64,000 bases of DNA, taken from Sialis fuliginosa (taxonomy: Eukaryota > Arthropoda > Insecta > Megaloptera > Sialidae). Below are positions 1 to 11,274 of this stretch, in pieces; position 1 is the stretch's first letter, and each line of letters starts with the position of its first letter. The position numbers were made by a program, and so were the translations under genes. The stretch spans positions 1,922,001-1,986,000 of the forward strand of contig OY540821.1 of the NCBI GenBank assembly GCA_961205875.1, given 5' to 3'. The notes below the pieces were generated by a model that saw only the letters and a list, made by a program, of their open reading frames with translations, did not search any database and was not told the origin of the DNA.

Positions 1-783
1 TTTAGAATCGCGATATCTCAGGAATGGTGATTCTTAGGAAAAAAGTATAAGGACCATTTTTGTAGATAATTTTATCATCTATAATTTTTGTCTAGGCTAC
101 TTTTTTGTTAAAACTTACCGTTTTCGAAAAAAATCCAAAAAACCTCAAATTTTGACCTTTGACCCCGAATAACTTTTTTAGCACACATGGGATCGATGGG
201 GACTTTTGACACTTTATTTCTAAAAGTGTACCCAAGGTCTCCACCAAAATTTAGCTCTGTCGGAATTTTTGTAATTTGAAATGTCTATTTTGACCGGGCT
301 ATAAGAAGAAATTACTTTATATAAATAAAATATAATAAAGATATAATAAAAGAGTTTAATTCGTCATATTAAGAAAACGATTCATATTTTTTTAACTTCT
401 TCTATTCTTTGGAACTTCAGGAACAATTTGACTTTAATTACGGGTCATTTGGAGGATTTTAACAAAAGTTATTAATTTTTAAACTATTTTCCCGAAAAGA
501 TGCATTTTTCTGTTTTTATGCCCTCTGGAAGAGGTAATTTTTGGCCAAATTTAGTAGTCACAATCGATTCGTCTGAGTGTCCTGAACATATATCAACGAT
601 AAAAATATACCTTCGTCGTTTTAGATTTTGTGATAAAATGAAAAAACGGTTGGAAATGGGGTTTTCACCCTTAAACCCCATTTTTAAGGGTGTTGCACCA
701 CTGCAATGTGTGACGAAACGTTGGCCGATAACACGACCAAACCAACGCGGCTTACACCCAGAAGCCAAGATCCATATGTTTAT
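1..783. other. Unclassified non-satellite segment, cut by window start
   Basis: AT-rich sequence without the hexamer pattern, ending where TTTATG repeats begin. It holds two overlapping opposite-strand open frames of 94-97 codons (484-768 and 500-793). Neither shows a recognisable domain and each is the shadow of the other, so I do not call a gene. It could be the end of an interspersed repeat or the edge of flanking DNA. Confidence 0.4.
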
Positions 784-1319
784 GTATGTTTAATCTTTTG
801 CTTATTTATTTTTATGTTTAAGTTTATGTTTAAATTTATGTTCATTGTTCATGTTTATGTTTAAGTTTATATTTTAATTTATGTTTAAGTTTATGTTTAA
901 ATTTATGTTTAAGTTTATGTTTTAATTTATGTTTATGTTTATTATTATGTTTTAGGTTTTTGATTATGATTATGTTAATTATTATGTTTTAGTTTATTTT
1001 TATTCTTATGCTTATGTTTATTTTTATGTTTATGCTTATGCTTATGTTTATATTTATGTTTATGTTTATGTTGAAATTTATGTTCATGTTTATGTTTAAG
1101 TTTATATTTTAATTTATGTTTAAGTTTATGTTTAAATTTATGTTTAAGTTTATATTTAAGTTTATGTTTAAATTTATGTTTATGTATATTATGTTTTAGG
1201 TTTTTGATTATGATTATGTTAATTATTATGTTTTAGTTTATTTTTATTCTTATGCTTATGTTTATGTTTATGCTTATGCTTATGTTTATGTTTATGATTA
1301 TAATAATATTTAAAAAAAT
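784..1319 (+). repeat. Degenerate TTTATG satellite
   Basis: Strongly diverged TTTATG/TTTAAG hexamers with many TTATTATG and GCTTATG variants. It starts with a remnant of the spacer tail (TTTAATCTTTTGCTTAT at about 791-807). It also contains a diverged internal duplication: the blocks at about 940-1070 and 1185-1300 share the run GGTTTTTGATTATGATTATG. Confidence 0.85.
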
Positions 1320-1625
1320 AGAATAAATAACACACCATAAAAAAAAATAAAAAAATTATATAAAAAATAACAAATCTGTCTATTTCAAAAGATTTAAAAT
1401 AATTATTTTTGTTTGTCGAAAATAATCATTTCACTCAAATTACATTAAATTATGTCAAATCTAGATCTATGACTAAATTTCCGATTAGCATCCAAACTTA
1501 TCGATTTGATTTAAAAAAATTTGATACGATAGTAATGGTATACGAATCGAGACAATTATTATCAAAAAAAAATACACCGAATTAAAACAAATCGTGTCGA
1601 TTTGTATTAATTCGGAATATTTTGT
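1320..1625 (-). repeat. Spacer 1 (orientation A), diverged
   Basis: Conserved non-hexamer spacer. It carries the shared blocks CTATTTCAAAAGATTTAAAA, TCATTTCACTCAAATTACAT and a TACGAATCGAGAC-type block. It is more diverged than later copies and is followed directly by a short TTTATG stretch. Strand '-' means reverse complement of the form seen at 42-64 kb. Confidence 0.8.
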
Positions 1626-1704
1626 TTATGTTTATGTTTAAGTTTATGGTTATGCTTATGTTTATGATTATATTAATGTTAAAAAAAATTGAATAAATAA
1701 TATA

Positions 1705-2052
1705 AAAAATTTCAAAACTGTCTATTTCAAAAGATTTAAAATAATTATTTTTAATTGTAAAAATGAATTGAGCCGAAAATCATCATTTCACTCAAATTAC
1801 ATCAAATAATGTCAAATCTAGTCTTTTTGACACTAAATTTCCGATTAGTATCCAAACTGATGGAATTGATTCAAAAAAATTTGATCCGATTGTCATTGAT
1901 ACGAATCGAGACGTTTATTATCAAAATACACAATACACCGAATTAATACAAATCCAGTCGATTTGCAGATGTTGTTATATGTTTATTTATGTGTACGATT
2001 TACTTTATGTTTAATCTTTTGTGGTTGTTTATGGATGTTTAATCTTTTGCTT
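1705..2052 (-). repeat. Spacer 2 (orientation A)
   Basis: Second spacer copy, in tandem with spacer 1 and separated from it by less than 100 bp of hexamers. It runs from the CTGTCTATTTCAAAAG block to the TTTAATCTTTTGCTTATG tail, followed by pure (TTTATG)n at 2053-2145. The tail element is present twice, at about 2010 and 2038. Confidence 0.85.
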
Positions 2053-2145
2053 ATGTTTATGTTTGTTTATTTTTATGTTTATGTTTATGTTTATGTTTAT
2101 GTTTATGTTTATGTTTATGTTTATGTTTATGTTTAAATTTATGTT
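2053..2145 (+). repeat. (TTTATG)n arm
   Basis: Short, nearly pure hexamer run after spacer 2, interrupted by the LTR fragment. Confidence 0.9.
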
Positions 2146-3294
2146 AAAGAAGCACGCCGCCCGCTGACGCCTACCGAGAGACGTCCACCGCCGCTGTGAC
2201 ACTCAAAATCACAAACGCGCACCGGAAGCCGAGCGCCATCTCACGACCAAGAGACCGCTGACGCTCCGAGAAGAACGCAGCCCGCTGACACTCTCCGAGA
2301 CACGTCCACCGCCGTTGTGACACCCAAACTCACAGACGCGCACCGGAAGCAGAGCGCCACCACATTCTCAAAGACCGCCGACTCCAGGCGAAGGACGTCC
2401 AACGCCGACTGGCTGCCAAAGACCGAGGTCGCCCGCCGGATGCTGCACGCCGTCTCACTACCGAAGACCGCTGCCTACGACGCACGACGCCCATCGCCGC
2501 TTTGCCGCCAAGGAACCGAGCGCCAATACAGCTTCCACCGCGAAGCCCGCCGTCATCCTCATGACGCCCAACCCAGCTTCCACCGCGAAGCCGCCGTCAT
2601 CCTCATGACGCCCAAAAGCTTCCACCGCGAAGCCCGCCGTCATCCCAAATGACGCCCAACACAGCTTCCACTGAGAATCCCGCCGTCATCTTCATGACGC
2701 CCAACACAGCTTCCACCGAGAAGCCCACCGTCATATTCATGACGCCCAACACAGCTTCCACCGAGAAGCCCACCGTCATCTTCATGACACCCAACACAGC
2801 ATCCACCGCGAAGCCCGCCGTCATCCCAATGACGCCCAACACAGCTTCCACCGAGAAGCCCGCCGTCATCTTCATGACGCTCAACACAGCTTCCACCGAG
2901 AAACCCGCCGTCATCTTCGTGACGCCCAACACCTCTTCCACCGCGAAGCCCGCCGTCATCTTCATGACGCCCAACACAGCTTCCACCGCGAAGCCCGCCG
3001 TCATCCCAAATGACGCCCAACCCAGCTTCCACCGAGAAGCCCACCATCACACGAATGACGTCTGCCCCATTGACATCTCAAGGATCGCACCGGCCCAGCT
3101 GATCTCAACATCAGCCCAGCCGATTCCAACGACACTGGAATCCTCGTCGATCCCCGTCAAGACAGAAAAGACGCCCCCCCTTCCATTGTAAATAATATTA
3201 TAATTTGTATATAAAAATCAGCGACGAAATAAATATTTCATCCTAAGCTAACATTGTTTTTATTTCTCCTCAACACACGAGCGAGGGTACAACA
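2146..3294 (+). mobile_element. Gypsy-type LTR fragment with 45-bp minisatellite
   Basis: A GC-rich island in the AT-rich satellite. Its 3' end (TTGTTTTTATTTCTC, then GAGGGTACAACA) matches the LTR 3' end of the solo LTR at 23358-24036 and of Gypsy element 1. The middle (about 2530-3050) holds about 12 copies of a 45-bp unit with the core CAGCTTCCACCG. Because 45 is divisible by 3, all frames give 15-residue pseudo-repeats, which I do not regard as coding. The expected LTR start TGATATGCCCC is missing, so the 5' end is truncated or rearranged. AATAAA lies near the 3' end. No internal retroelement genes adjoin it. Confidence 0.75.
2530..3050 (+). repeat. 45-bp minisatellite inside LTR fragment
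   Basis: About 12 head-to-tail units marked by CAGCTTCCACCG, mostly at 45-bp spacing, with scattered substitutions and one shortened unit near 2600. The same unit is present about 6 times in the solo LTR at 23532-23770. Confidence 0.85.
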
Positions 3295-3468
3295 ATGATT
3301 ATATTAATGTTAAAAAAAAAATTGAATAAATTATATAAAACATTTCAAAACTGTCTATTTCAAAAGATTTAAAATAATTATTTTTAATTGTAAAAACGAA
3401 TTGAGTCGAAAATCATCATTTCACTCAAATTACACCAAATAATGTCAAATCTAGTTATATTGACACTT
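3295..3468 (-). repeat. Spacer 3 (orientation A), truncated
   Basis: Matches the first half of spacer 2, including the preceding ATGATTATATTAATGTTAAA flank. It stops after the TCAAATCTAG block and passes directly into CATAAA satellite. The other half is absent. Confidence 0.8.
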
Positions 3469-4215
3469 TTAAACATAAACTTTAACATAAATTAAAACAT
3501 AAACTTAAACATAAACATAAACATAAATTCAAAAATAAACTTAAACATAAACTTAGACATAAACTTAAACATAAATTTAAACATAAATTTAAACATAAAT
3601 TTAAACATAAATTTAAACATAAACTTAAACATAAATTTAAACATAAACTTAAACATAAATTTAAACATAAAATTAAACAAAAATTAAAACGTAAATTTAA
3701 ACATAATTTAAAACATAAACTTAAACATAAACTTAAACATAAATTTAAACATAAATTTAAACATAAATTTAAACATAAATTTAAACATAAACTTAAACAT
3801 AAATTAAAACATAAACTTAAACATAAACATAAACATAAATTCAAAAATATACTTAAACATAAACTTAGACATAAAATTAAACATAAACTTAAACATAAAC
3901 TTAAACATAAACTTAAACATAAACTTAAAGATAAACTTAAACATAAACTTAAACATAAATTCAAACATAAATTTAAACATAAATTTAAACATAAACTTAA
4001 AAGTAAAGTTAAACATAAATTAAAACATAAATTTAAACATAAACTTAAACATAAACTTAAACTAAAATTTAAACATAAATTTAAACATAAACTTAAACAT
4101 AAACTTAAACATAAACTTAACCATAAACTTAAACATAAACTTAAACATAAACTTAAACATAAACTTAAATATAAACTTAAACATAAATTTAAACATAAAT
4201 TTAAACAAACATAAA
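3469..4215 (-). repeat. CATAAA/dodecamer arm
   Basis: CATAAACTTAAA and CATAAATTTAAA dodecamers with minor variants. The long open frames in it (FMFKFM-like and CLSLCL-like) are products of the 6-bp period. Confidence 0.95.
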
Positions 4216-4518
4216 CATAAGCAAATGTTTAAACATAAACTAAATTATAAACGTAAATAATCAAACATAAATCGGTGTATTTTGATAATAAACGTCTCGA
4301 TTCGTACTAATAACAATCGGATCAAATTATTTTAAATCAATTCCATCAGTTTGGATACTTATCGGAAATTTAGCGTCTAAAATGACTAGATTTGACATAA
4401 TTTGATGTAATTTGAGTGAAATGATGATTTTCGACTTAATTCGTTTTTACAATTAAAAATAATTATTTTAAATCTTTTGAAATAGACTGATTTGTTATTT
4501 TTGATATTTTTATTAATG
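4216..4518 (+). repeat. Spacer 4 (orientation B)
   Basis: Spacer in the opposite orientation to spacers 1-3: ATAAACGTCTCGATTCGTAC, then ACAATCGGATCAAATTATTT, ending near GACTGATTTGTTATTTTTG. The AAATCGACTCGATTT dyad present in most copies is missing here. Left arm is CATAAA, right arm TTTATG. Confidence 0.9.
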
Positions 4519-5164
4519 TTTGAATTTATGTTTAAGTTTATTTTTAAATTTATGTTTAAATTTACGTTTTAATTTATGTTTAATTTTATGTTTTAATTTA
4601 TGTTTAAATTTATGTTTAAATTTATGTTTAAGTTTATGTTTAAATTTATGTTTAAATTTATGTTTAAATTTATGTTTAAGTTTATGTCTAAGTTTATGTT
4701 TAAGTTTATGTTTATATTTATTTTTAAATTTATGTTTAAATTTATGTTTAAGTTTATGTTTAAGTATATGTTTAAATTTATGTTTAAATTTACGTTAGAA
4801 TTTATCTTTAATTTTATGTTTTAATTTATGTTTAAATTTATGTTAAAGTTTATGTTTAAGTTTATGTTTTAATATATGTTTAATTTTATGTTTTAATTTA
4901 TGTTTAAATTTATGTTTAAGTTTATGTTTTAATATATGTTTAAGTTTATTTTTAAATTTATGTTTAAATTTATGTTTAAATTTATATTTAAGTTTATGTT
5001 TAAGTTTATGTTTCAATTTATGTTTAAGTTTATGTTTAAATTTAAGTTTAAATTTATGTTTAAATTTATGTTTAAATTTATGTTTAAATTTATATTTAAA
5101 TTTATGTTTAAGTTTATGTTTAAGTTTATGTTTAAATTTATGTTTAAATTTATTTTTAAATTTA
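4519..5164 (+). repeat. TTTATG/dodecamer arm, left of Helitron
   Basis: Dodecamer TTTATGTTTAAA/G array with several one-base variants. It is interrupted at A5164 by the Helitron-like element and resumes at T6623 in frame. Confidence 0.95.
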
Positions 5165-5167
5165 CTA

Positions 5168-5196
5168 GGGGCTTTGCCCCTGGGCGCTTCGCGCCC
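5168..5196 (-). other. Tandem GC hairpins at Helitron 3' end
   Basis: Two adjacent perfect hairpins in otherwise very AT-rich DNA: GGGGC/GCCCC (5168-5172 with 5176-5180, loop TTT) and GGGCGC/GCGCCC (5182-5187 with 5191-5196, loop TTC). Their position next to CTAG fits the subterminal hairpin that marks Helitron 3' ends. Confidence 0.8.
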
Positions 5197-5589
5197 CAAC
5201 CCCTTATCGCGCCACATTTGATTGATAAAATATAAATTATTTTTTTATATTAACTTTTGTCTTATCAAATTTTCATAAAATATTTCACTGTAATTGTTTT
5301 AAATGCTGATAAGTAAGTAATTCTTGAATTTGACTGTGAGTGATAATAATCATTTATCATTATTACATTTCCAGTAATGTTACTATTTACATGTACAAAT
5401 CACCCTAACCTCAGACGTACTCGGGTCTCAGCCTTCGACTGCGACCCTCGTATACATAATAATTTATACCTTTACCATTAATTTTGATAATACCTTTAAG
5501 AAATTACCGAAAAATCATTGTGAATATCAATTTCCATATTTTTTTGCATACAACATATTCAAAGAATGCATTGAAGCAATTTTCAAGAC

Positions 5590-6240
5590 CGCACTCCTGA
5601 CTTTGACTTATTTATTATTTTTATAAATTTATAAAGTTTTTAAATTTTGTTCAATTTCAATCAAATCAATTTTTTTCGTCACGATTAAAAAATAGCAATT
5701 TTAAATATTTTATAATACGATGCCACTGACAATACTAAAAGAATTAATTAAATAAATTTAAAAAATCGCAAAAATAAATTTTTCAACATATCTCATTGGT
5801 GTTTCTCCTTAATACTCTACCCCTGTCTTTATAATTATTTAGTATAAATTGTTTGATACATTACATATTTGAACTTTCAAATGATTTTCAAAATTGTTTA
5901 TTATACAACTCTTAAAAAATAACAATTTAAAATATTTTTTACTACGCCGCATCTGACTTAATTGTTAATAAATATTAATTTTTTGGCAAATTACATCAAT
6001 CCCCAATGACTAATATAACTTTTTCATTTTAATAAAATTATATATAAAAAAAAAAAAACAAAAAATGTTCTTGTAGCCACGCTCCTGACGTAATTCTTAT
6101 TAAATATAAATTATTATACTAATTACATCAAAAAACTAACCAATTTTGGTTAAAATTTTCATTTATAAACAATTTAATTGAAATGTACCAATTTGACACA
6201 TTTCTGTACACGCCCCTGACGTATTTCAAATAAAAAAAAG
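5590..6240 (-). repeat. Diverged ~130-bp tandem repeats inside Helitron
   Basis: A CGC-CCTGAC-like core recurs at about 5591, 5719, 5818 (degenerate), 5944, 6077 and 6211, usually 125-135 bp apart. Similar AT-rich flanks recur, such as AAATAACAATTTAAAATATT before the core and AAATTACATCA after it. The copies are clearly diverged. Confidence 0.55.
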
Positions 6241-6622
6241 CTGTTTATGACAGGCAAATATCAAGTCCACGTGGAGTGTTTAAAATTCATACGAAATGTC
6301 AATTTTTGACCAATCACAGCGACGAAATTCTAAGAATTCCAAAAACAAAAGCCGAGTGTCGAAACTGCTAAATTTCAAATTAAACGTCAGAAAGTAAAAT
6401 TTTGTGCCAATTTTACATGTCGTTTCTCGGAAAAAAATACACATCACAGAAACTACTGTAGTTTTGCATAAGAATATAAGCCTGTTAACTGCATAAAGGA
6501 CGAATCTAAAAATAGGCAAAGTATGAAAAAAATCCAGTGAAAGGTTTACCGGGATATAAATTGATTGCTACCGGACAGATTTATAAATATATATACTCAC
6601 GGTTTTATATATAATAGAGGGA

Positions 6623-7886
6623 TGTTTAAATTTATGTTTAAGTTTATATCTAAGTTTATGTTTAAGTTTATTTTTGAATTTATGTTTTTGTTTATGTTTA
6701 TGTTTATGTTTAAGTTTATGTTTTAATTTATGTTTATGTTTAAATTTATCTTTAAATTTATGTTTAAATTTATGTTTAAATTTATGTTTAAGTTTATGTT
6801 TAAGTTTATGTTTTAATATATGTTTAAGTTTAAGTTTAAATTTATGTTTAAATTTTTGTTTAAATTTATGTTTGAATTTATGTTTAAGTTTATGTTTAAA
6901 TTTATATTTAAATTTATGTTTAAATTTATTTTTAAATTTATGTTTAAATTTATGTTTAAGTTTATGTCTAAGTTTATGTTTAAGTTTATTTTTGAATTTA
7001 TGTTTATGTTTATGTTTAAGTTGATGTTTTAATTTGTGTTTAAATTTATGTTTAAATTTATGTTAAAATTTATGTTTAAGTTTATGTCTAAGTTTATGTT
7101 TAAGTGTATTTTTGAATTTATGTTTAAGCTTATGTTTAAATTTATGTTTAAATTTATGTTTAAATTTATGTTAAAGTTTATGTTTAAATTTATGTTTAAA
7201 TTTATGTTTAAATTTATTTTTAAATTTATGTTAAAATTTATGTTTAAGTTTATGTCTAAGTTTATGTTTAAGTTTATTTTTGAATTTATGTTTATATTTA
7301 TGTTTATGTTTAAGTTTATGTTTTAATTTATGTTTAAATTTATATTTTAATTTATGTTTAAATTTATGTTTAAGTTTATGTCTATGTTTTAATTTATGTT
7401 TAAATTTATGTATAAATTTATGTTTAAATTTATGTTTAAATTTATGTTTAAATTCATGATTTAATTCATGTGTAAATTTATGTTTAAGTTTATGTTTAAA
7501 TTTAAGTTTAAGTTTATATTTTAATTTTTGTTTAAATTTATGTTTAACTTTATGTTTATGTTTATGTTTAAGTTTATGTTTTAATTTATGTTTAAGTTTA
7601 TGTTTAAATTTATGTTTATATTTATCTTTAAATTTATGTTTAAATTTATGTTTTAATTTATGTTTAAGTTTATGTTTAAGTTTATGTTTAAATTTATGTT
7701 TAAGTTTATGTTTAAGTTTATGTTTCAATTTATGTTTAAGTTTATGTTTAAATTCATATTTATATTTATGTTTAAATTAATGTTTAAATTTATGTTTAAA
7801 TTTATATTTAAATTTATGTTTAAGTTTATGTTTAAGTTTATGTTTAAATTTATGTTTAAATTTATGTTTAAATTTATTTTTAAATA
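6623..7886 (+). repeat. TTTATG/dodecamer arm, right of Helitron
   Basis: Continuation of the 4519-5164 arm: mixed TTTATGTTTAAA/G with TTTATGTCTAAG and TTTTTGAA variants, ending at a flip to CATAAA near 7886. Confidence 0.95.
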
Positions 7887-8130
7887 TAAACATAAACATA
7901 AAAGTAAACGTAAACGTAAACGTAAACGTAAACGTAAACGTAAACGTAAACGTAAACGTAAACGTAAACGTAAACGTAAACGTAAACGTAAACGTAAACG
8001 TAAACGTAAACGTAAACGTAAACGTAAACGTAAACGTAAACGTAAACGTAAACGTAAACGTAAACGTAAACGTAAACTTAAACGTAAACGTAAACGTAAA
8101 CGTAAACGTAAACATAAACATAAACATACA
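7887..8130 (-). repeat. CATAAA arm with homogeneous CGTAAA block
   Basis: Short CATAAA arm in which positions 7909-8112 are about 34 copies of the one-base variant CGTAAA, with a single CTTAAA inside. The copies next to the spacer revert to CATAAA. The block looks like local expansion of one mutant hexamer. Confidence 0.95.
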
Positions 8131-8459
8131 TAAGCAAAAGATTAAACATAAACTAAATCATACACGTAAATAAACATATAACATCTTCAAATCGACTCGA
8201 TTTGTATTAAATCGGTGTATTTTGATAATAAACGTCTCGATTCGTACCAATAACAATCGGATCAAATTATTTTAAATCAATTCCATCAGTTTGGATACTT
8301 ATCGGAAATTTAGTGTCTAAAATGACTAGATTTGACATAATTTGATGTAATTTGAGTGAAATGATGATTTTCGACTTAATTCGTTTTTACAATTAAAAAT
8401 AATTATTTTAAATCTCTTGAAAAAGACTGATTTGTTAATTTTTATATTTTTATTAATGT
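8131..8459 (+). repeat. Spacer 5 (orientation B)
   Basis: Full-length spacer from TAAGCAAAAGATTAAACATA through the AAATCGACTCGATTT dyad and ACAATCGGATCAAATTATTT to TTTTTATTAATG. Confidence 0.95.
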
Positions 8460-8976
8460 TTGAATTTATGTTTATATTTAAATTTATGTTTATGATTAAA
8501 TTTATGTTTAAATTTATGTTTAAATTTATGTTTAAATTTATGTTTAAGTTTATGTTTAAGTTTATGCTTAAATTAACGTTTTAATTTATGTGTAATTTTA
8601 TGTTTTAATTTATGTTTAAATTCATGATTAAATTTATGTTTAAATTTATGTTTAAGGTTATGTTTAAGTTTATGTTTAAATTTATGTTTAAGTTTATGTT
8701 TAAGTTTATGTTTAAATTTATGTTTAAATTTACGTTTTAATTTACTTTTAATTTAATGTTTTAATTTATGTTTAAATTTATGTTTAAATTTATGTTTAAG
8801 TTTATGTCGAAGTTTATGTTTAAGTTTATGTTTAAATTTATGTTTAAATTTATGTTTAAATTTATGTTTGAATTTATGTTTAAATTTATGTTTAAATTTA
8901 TGTTTAAATTTATGTTTAAATTTATGTTTAAATTTATGTTTAAGTTTATGTTTAAGTTTATGTTAAAGTTTATGTC
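8460..8976 (+). repeat. TTTATG/dodecamer arm
   Basis: Dodecamer-type TTTATG satellite that flips to CATAAA at TTTATGTCTAAACATAAA (about 8968-8985). Confidence 0.95.
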
Positions 8977-9124
8977 TAAACATAAACATAAACATAAATT
9001 AAAACATAAACTTAAACATAAACATAAACATAAATTCAAAAATAAACTTAAAAATAAACTTAGACATAAACTTAAACATAAATTAAAACATAAAATTAAA
9101 CGTAAATTAAAACGTAAATTAAAA
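8977..9124 (-). repeat. Degenerate CATAAA arm
   Basis: Mixed CATAAA, CTTAAA and AAATTCAAAAAT variants, between the flip junction and the long pure array. Confidence 0.9.
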
Positions 9125-10940
9125 CATAAACATAAACATAAACATAAACATAAACATAAACATAAACATAAACATAAACATAAACATAAACATAAACATA
9201 AACATAAACATAAACATAAACATAAACATAAACATAAACATAAACATAAACATAAACATAAACATAAACATAAACATAAACATAAACATAAACATAAACA
9301 TAAACATAAACATAAACATAAACATAAACATAAACATAAACATAAACATAAACATAAACATAAACATAAACATAAACATAAACATAAACATAAACATAAA
9401 CATAAACATAAACATAAACATAAACATAAACATAAACATAAACATAAACATAAACATAAACATAAACATAAACATAAACATAAACATAAACATAAACATA
9501 AACATAAACATAAACATAAACATAAACATAAACATAAACATAAACATAAACATAAACATAAACATAAACATAAACATAAACATAAACATAAACATAAACA
9601 TAAACATAAACATAAACATAAACATAAACATAAACATAAACATAAACATAAACATAAACATAAACATAAACATAAACATAAACATAAACATAAACATAAA
9701 CATAAACATAAACATAAACATAAACATAAACATAAACATAAACATAAACATAAACATAAACATAAACATAAACATAAACATAAACATAAACATAAACATA
9801 AACATAAACATAAACATAAACATAAACATAAACATAAACATAAACATAAACATAAACATAAACATAAACATAAACATAAACATAAACATAAACATAAACA
9901 TAAACATAAACATAAACATAAACATAAACATAAACATAAACATAAACATAAACATAAACATAAACATAAACATAAACATAAACATAAACATAAACATAAA
10001 CATAAACATAAACATAAACATAAACATAAACATAAACATAAACATAAACATAAACATAAACATAAACATAAACATAAACATAAACATAAACATAAACATA
10101 AACATAAACATAAACATAAACATAAACATAAACATAAACATAAACATAAACATAAACATAAACATAAACATAAACATAAACATAAACATAAACATAAACA
10201 TAAACATAAACATAAACATAAACATAAACATAAACATAAACATAAACATAAACATAAACATAAACATAAACATAAACATAAACATAAACATAAACATAAA
10301 CATAAACATAAACATAAACATAAACATAAACATAAACATAAACATAAACATAAACATAAACATAAACATAAACATAAACATAAACATAAACATAAACATA
10401 AACATAAACATAAACATAAACATAAACATAAACATAAACATAAACATAAACATAAACATAAACATAAACATAAACATAAACATAAACATAAACATAAACA
10501 TAAACATAAACATAAACATAAACATAAACATAAACATAAACATAAACATAAACATAAACATAAACATAAACATAAACATAAACATAAACATAAACATAAA
10601 CATAAACATAAACATAAACATAAACATAAACATAAACATAAACATAAACATAAACATAAACATAAACATAAACATAAACATAAACATAAACATAAACATA
10701 AACATAAACATAAACATAAACATAAACATAAACATAAACATAAACATAAACATAAACATAAACATAAACATAAACATAAACATAAACATAAACATAAACA
10801 TAAACATAAACATAAACATAAACATAAACATAAACATAAACATAAACATAAACATAAACATAAACATAAACATAAACATAAACATAAACATAAACATAAA
10901 CATAAACATAAACATAAACATAAACATAAACATAAACATA
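9125..10940 (-). repeat. Uninterrupted (CATAAA)n array, ~302 copies
   Basis: About 1816 bp of CATAAA with no visible substitution. Every 60-base line from 9181 to 10920 is identical. Two frames on each strand stay open for 600-700 codons (HK, YV or MF dipeptides). This is a consequence of the hexamer and not evidence for a gene. It ends immediately before spacer 6. Confidence 0.98.
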
Positions 10941-11274
10941 CATAAGCAAAAGATTAAACATAAACTAAATCATACACGTAAATAAACATATAACATCTTC
11001 AAATCGACTCGATTTGTATTAAATCGGTGTATTTTGATAATAACCATCTCGATTCGTACCAATAACAATCGGATCAAATTATTTTAAATCAATTCCATCA
11101 GTTTGGATACTTATCGGAAATTTAGTGTCTAAAATGACTAGATTTGACATTATTTGATGTAATTTGAGTGAAATGATGATTTTCGACTTAATTCGTTTTT
11201 ACAATTAAAAATAATTATTTTAAATCTTTTGAAATAGACTGATTTGTTATTTTTTTTATTTTTATTCATGTTTG
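10941..11274 (+). repeat. Spacer 6 (orientation B)
   Basis: Near copy of spacer 5, with AACCATCTCG for AACGTCTCG and few other changes. CATAAA arm on the left, TTTATG arm on the right. Confidence 0.95.

Larger units (their letters stand above)
5165..6622 (-). mobile_element. Non-autonomous Helitron-like element
   Basis: Read on the minus strand the element starts with TCCCTCTATTATATATAAAA (5' TC end) and finishes with CTAG (a CTRR 3' end) at 5168-5165, directly after a GC-rich hairpin. The bases outside are A on one side and T on the other. Removing the 1458 bp joins the host as AAATTTA|TGTTTAAATTT, a perfect in-phase satellite. No target duplication is present. All of this is diagnostic of Helitron rolling-circle insertion between A and T. 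No Rep or helicase reading frame exists, so it would depend on a helper. The interior is AT-rich with diverged repeats of about 130 bp. Confidence 0.82.

Noticed and set aside
484-793. Two opposite-strand open frames near the left end
   Set aside because: They overlap each other, show no recognisable domain and have no supporting signals.
2317-3191. Open frames in the LTR fragment with 15-residue repeats
   Set aside because: The 45-bp minisatellite is divisible by 3, so several frames stay open on both strands. Position inside an LTR argues against a gene.
9125-10940. Telomeric repeat
   Set aside because: TTTATG has only one G per repeat, switches strand many times and lies internally. No TTAGG-type repeats are present. 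A subtelomeric location cannot be excluded but has no support.
9096-10961. Open frames of 600-725 codons encoding HK, YV or MF dipeptides, and dozens of similar ones elsewhere
   Set aside because: A stop-free hexamer gives open frames of any length in several frames. These frames follow array length exactly and have no composition or start context of a gene.
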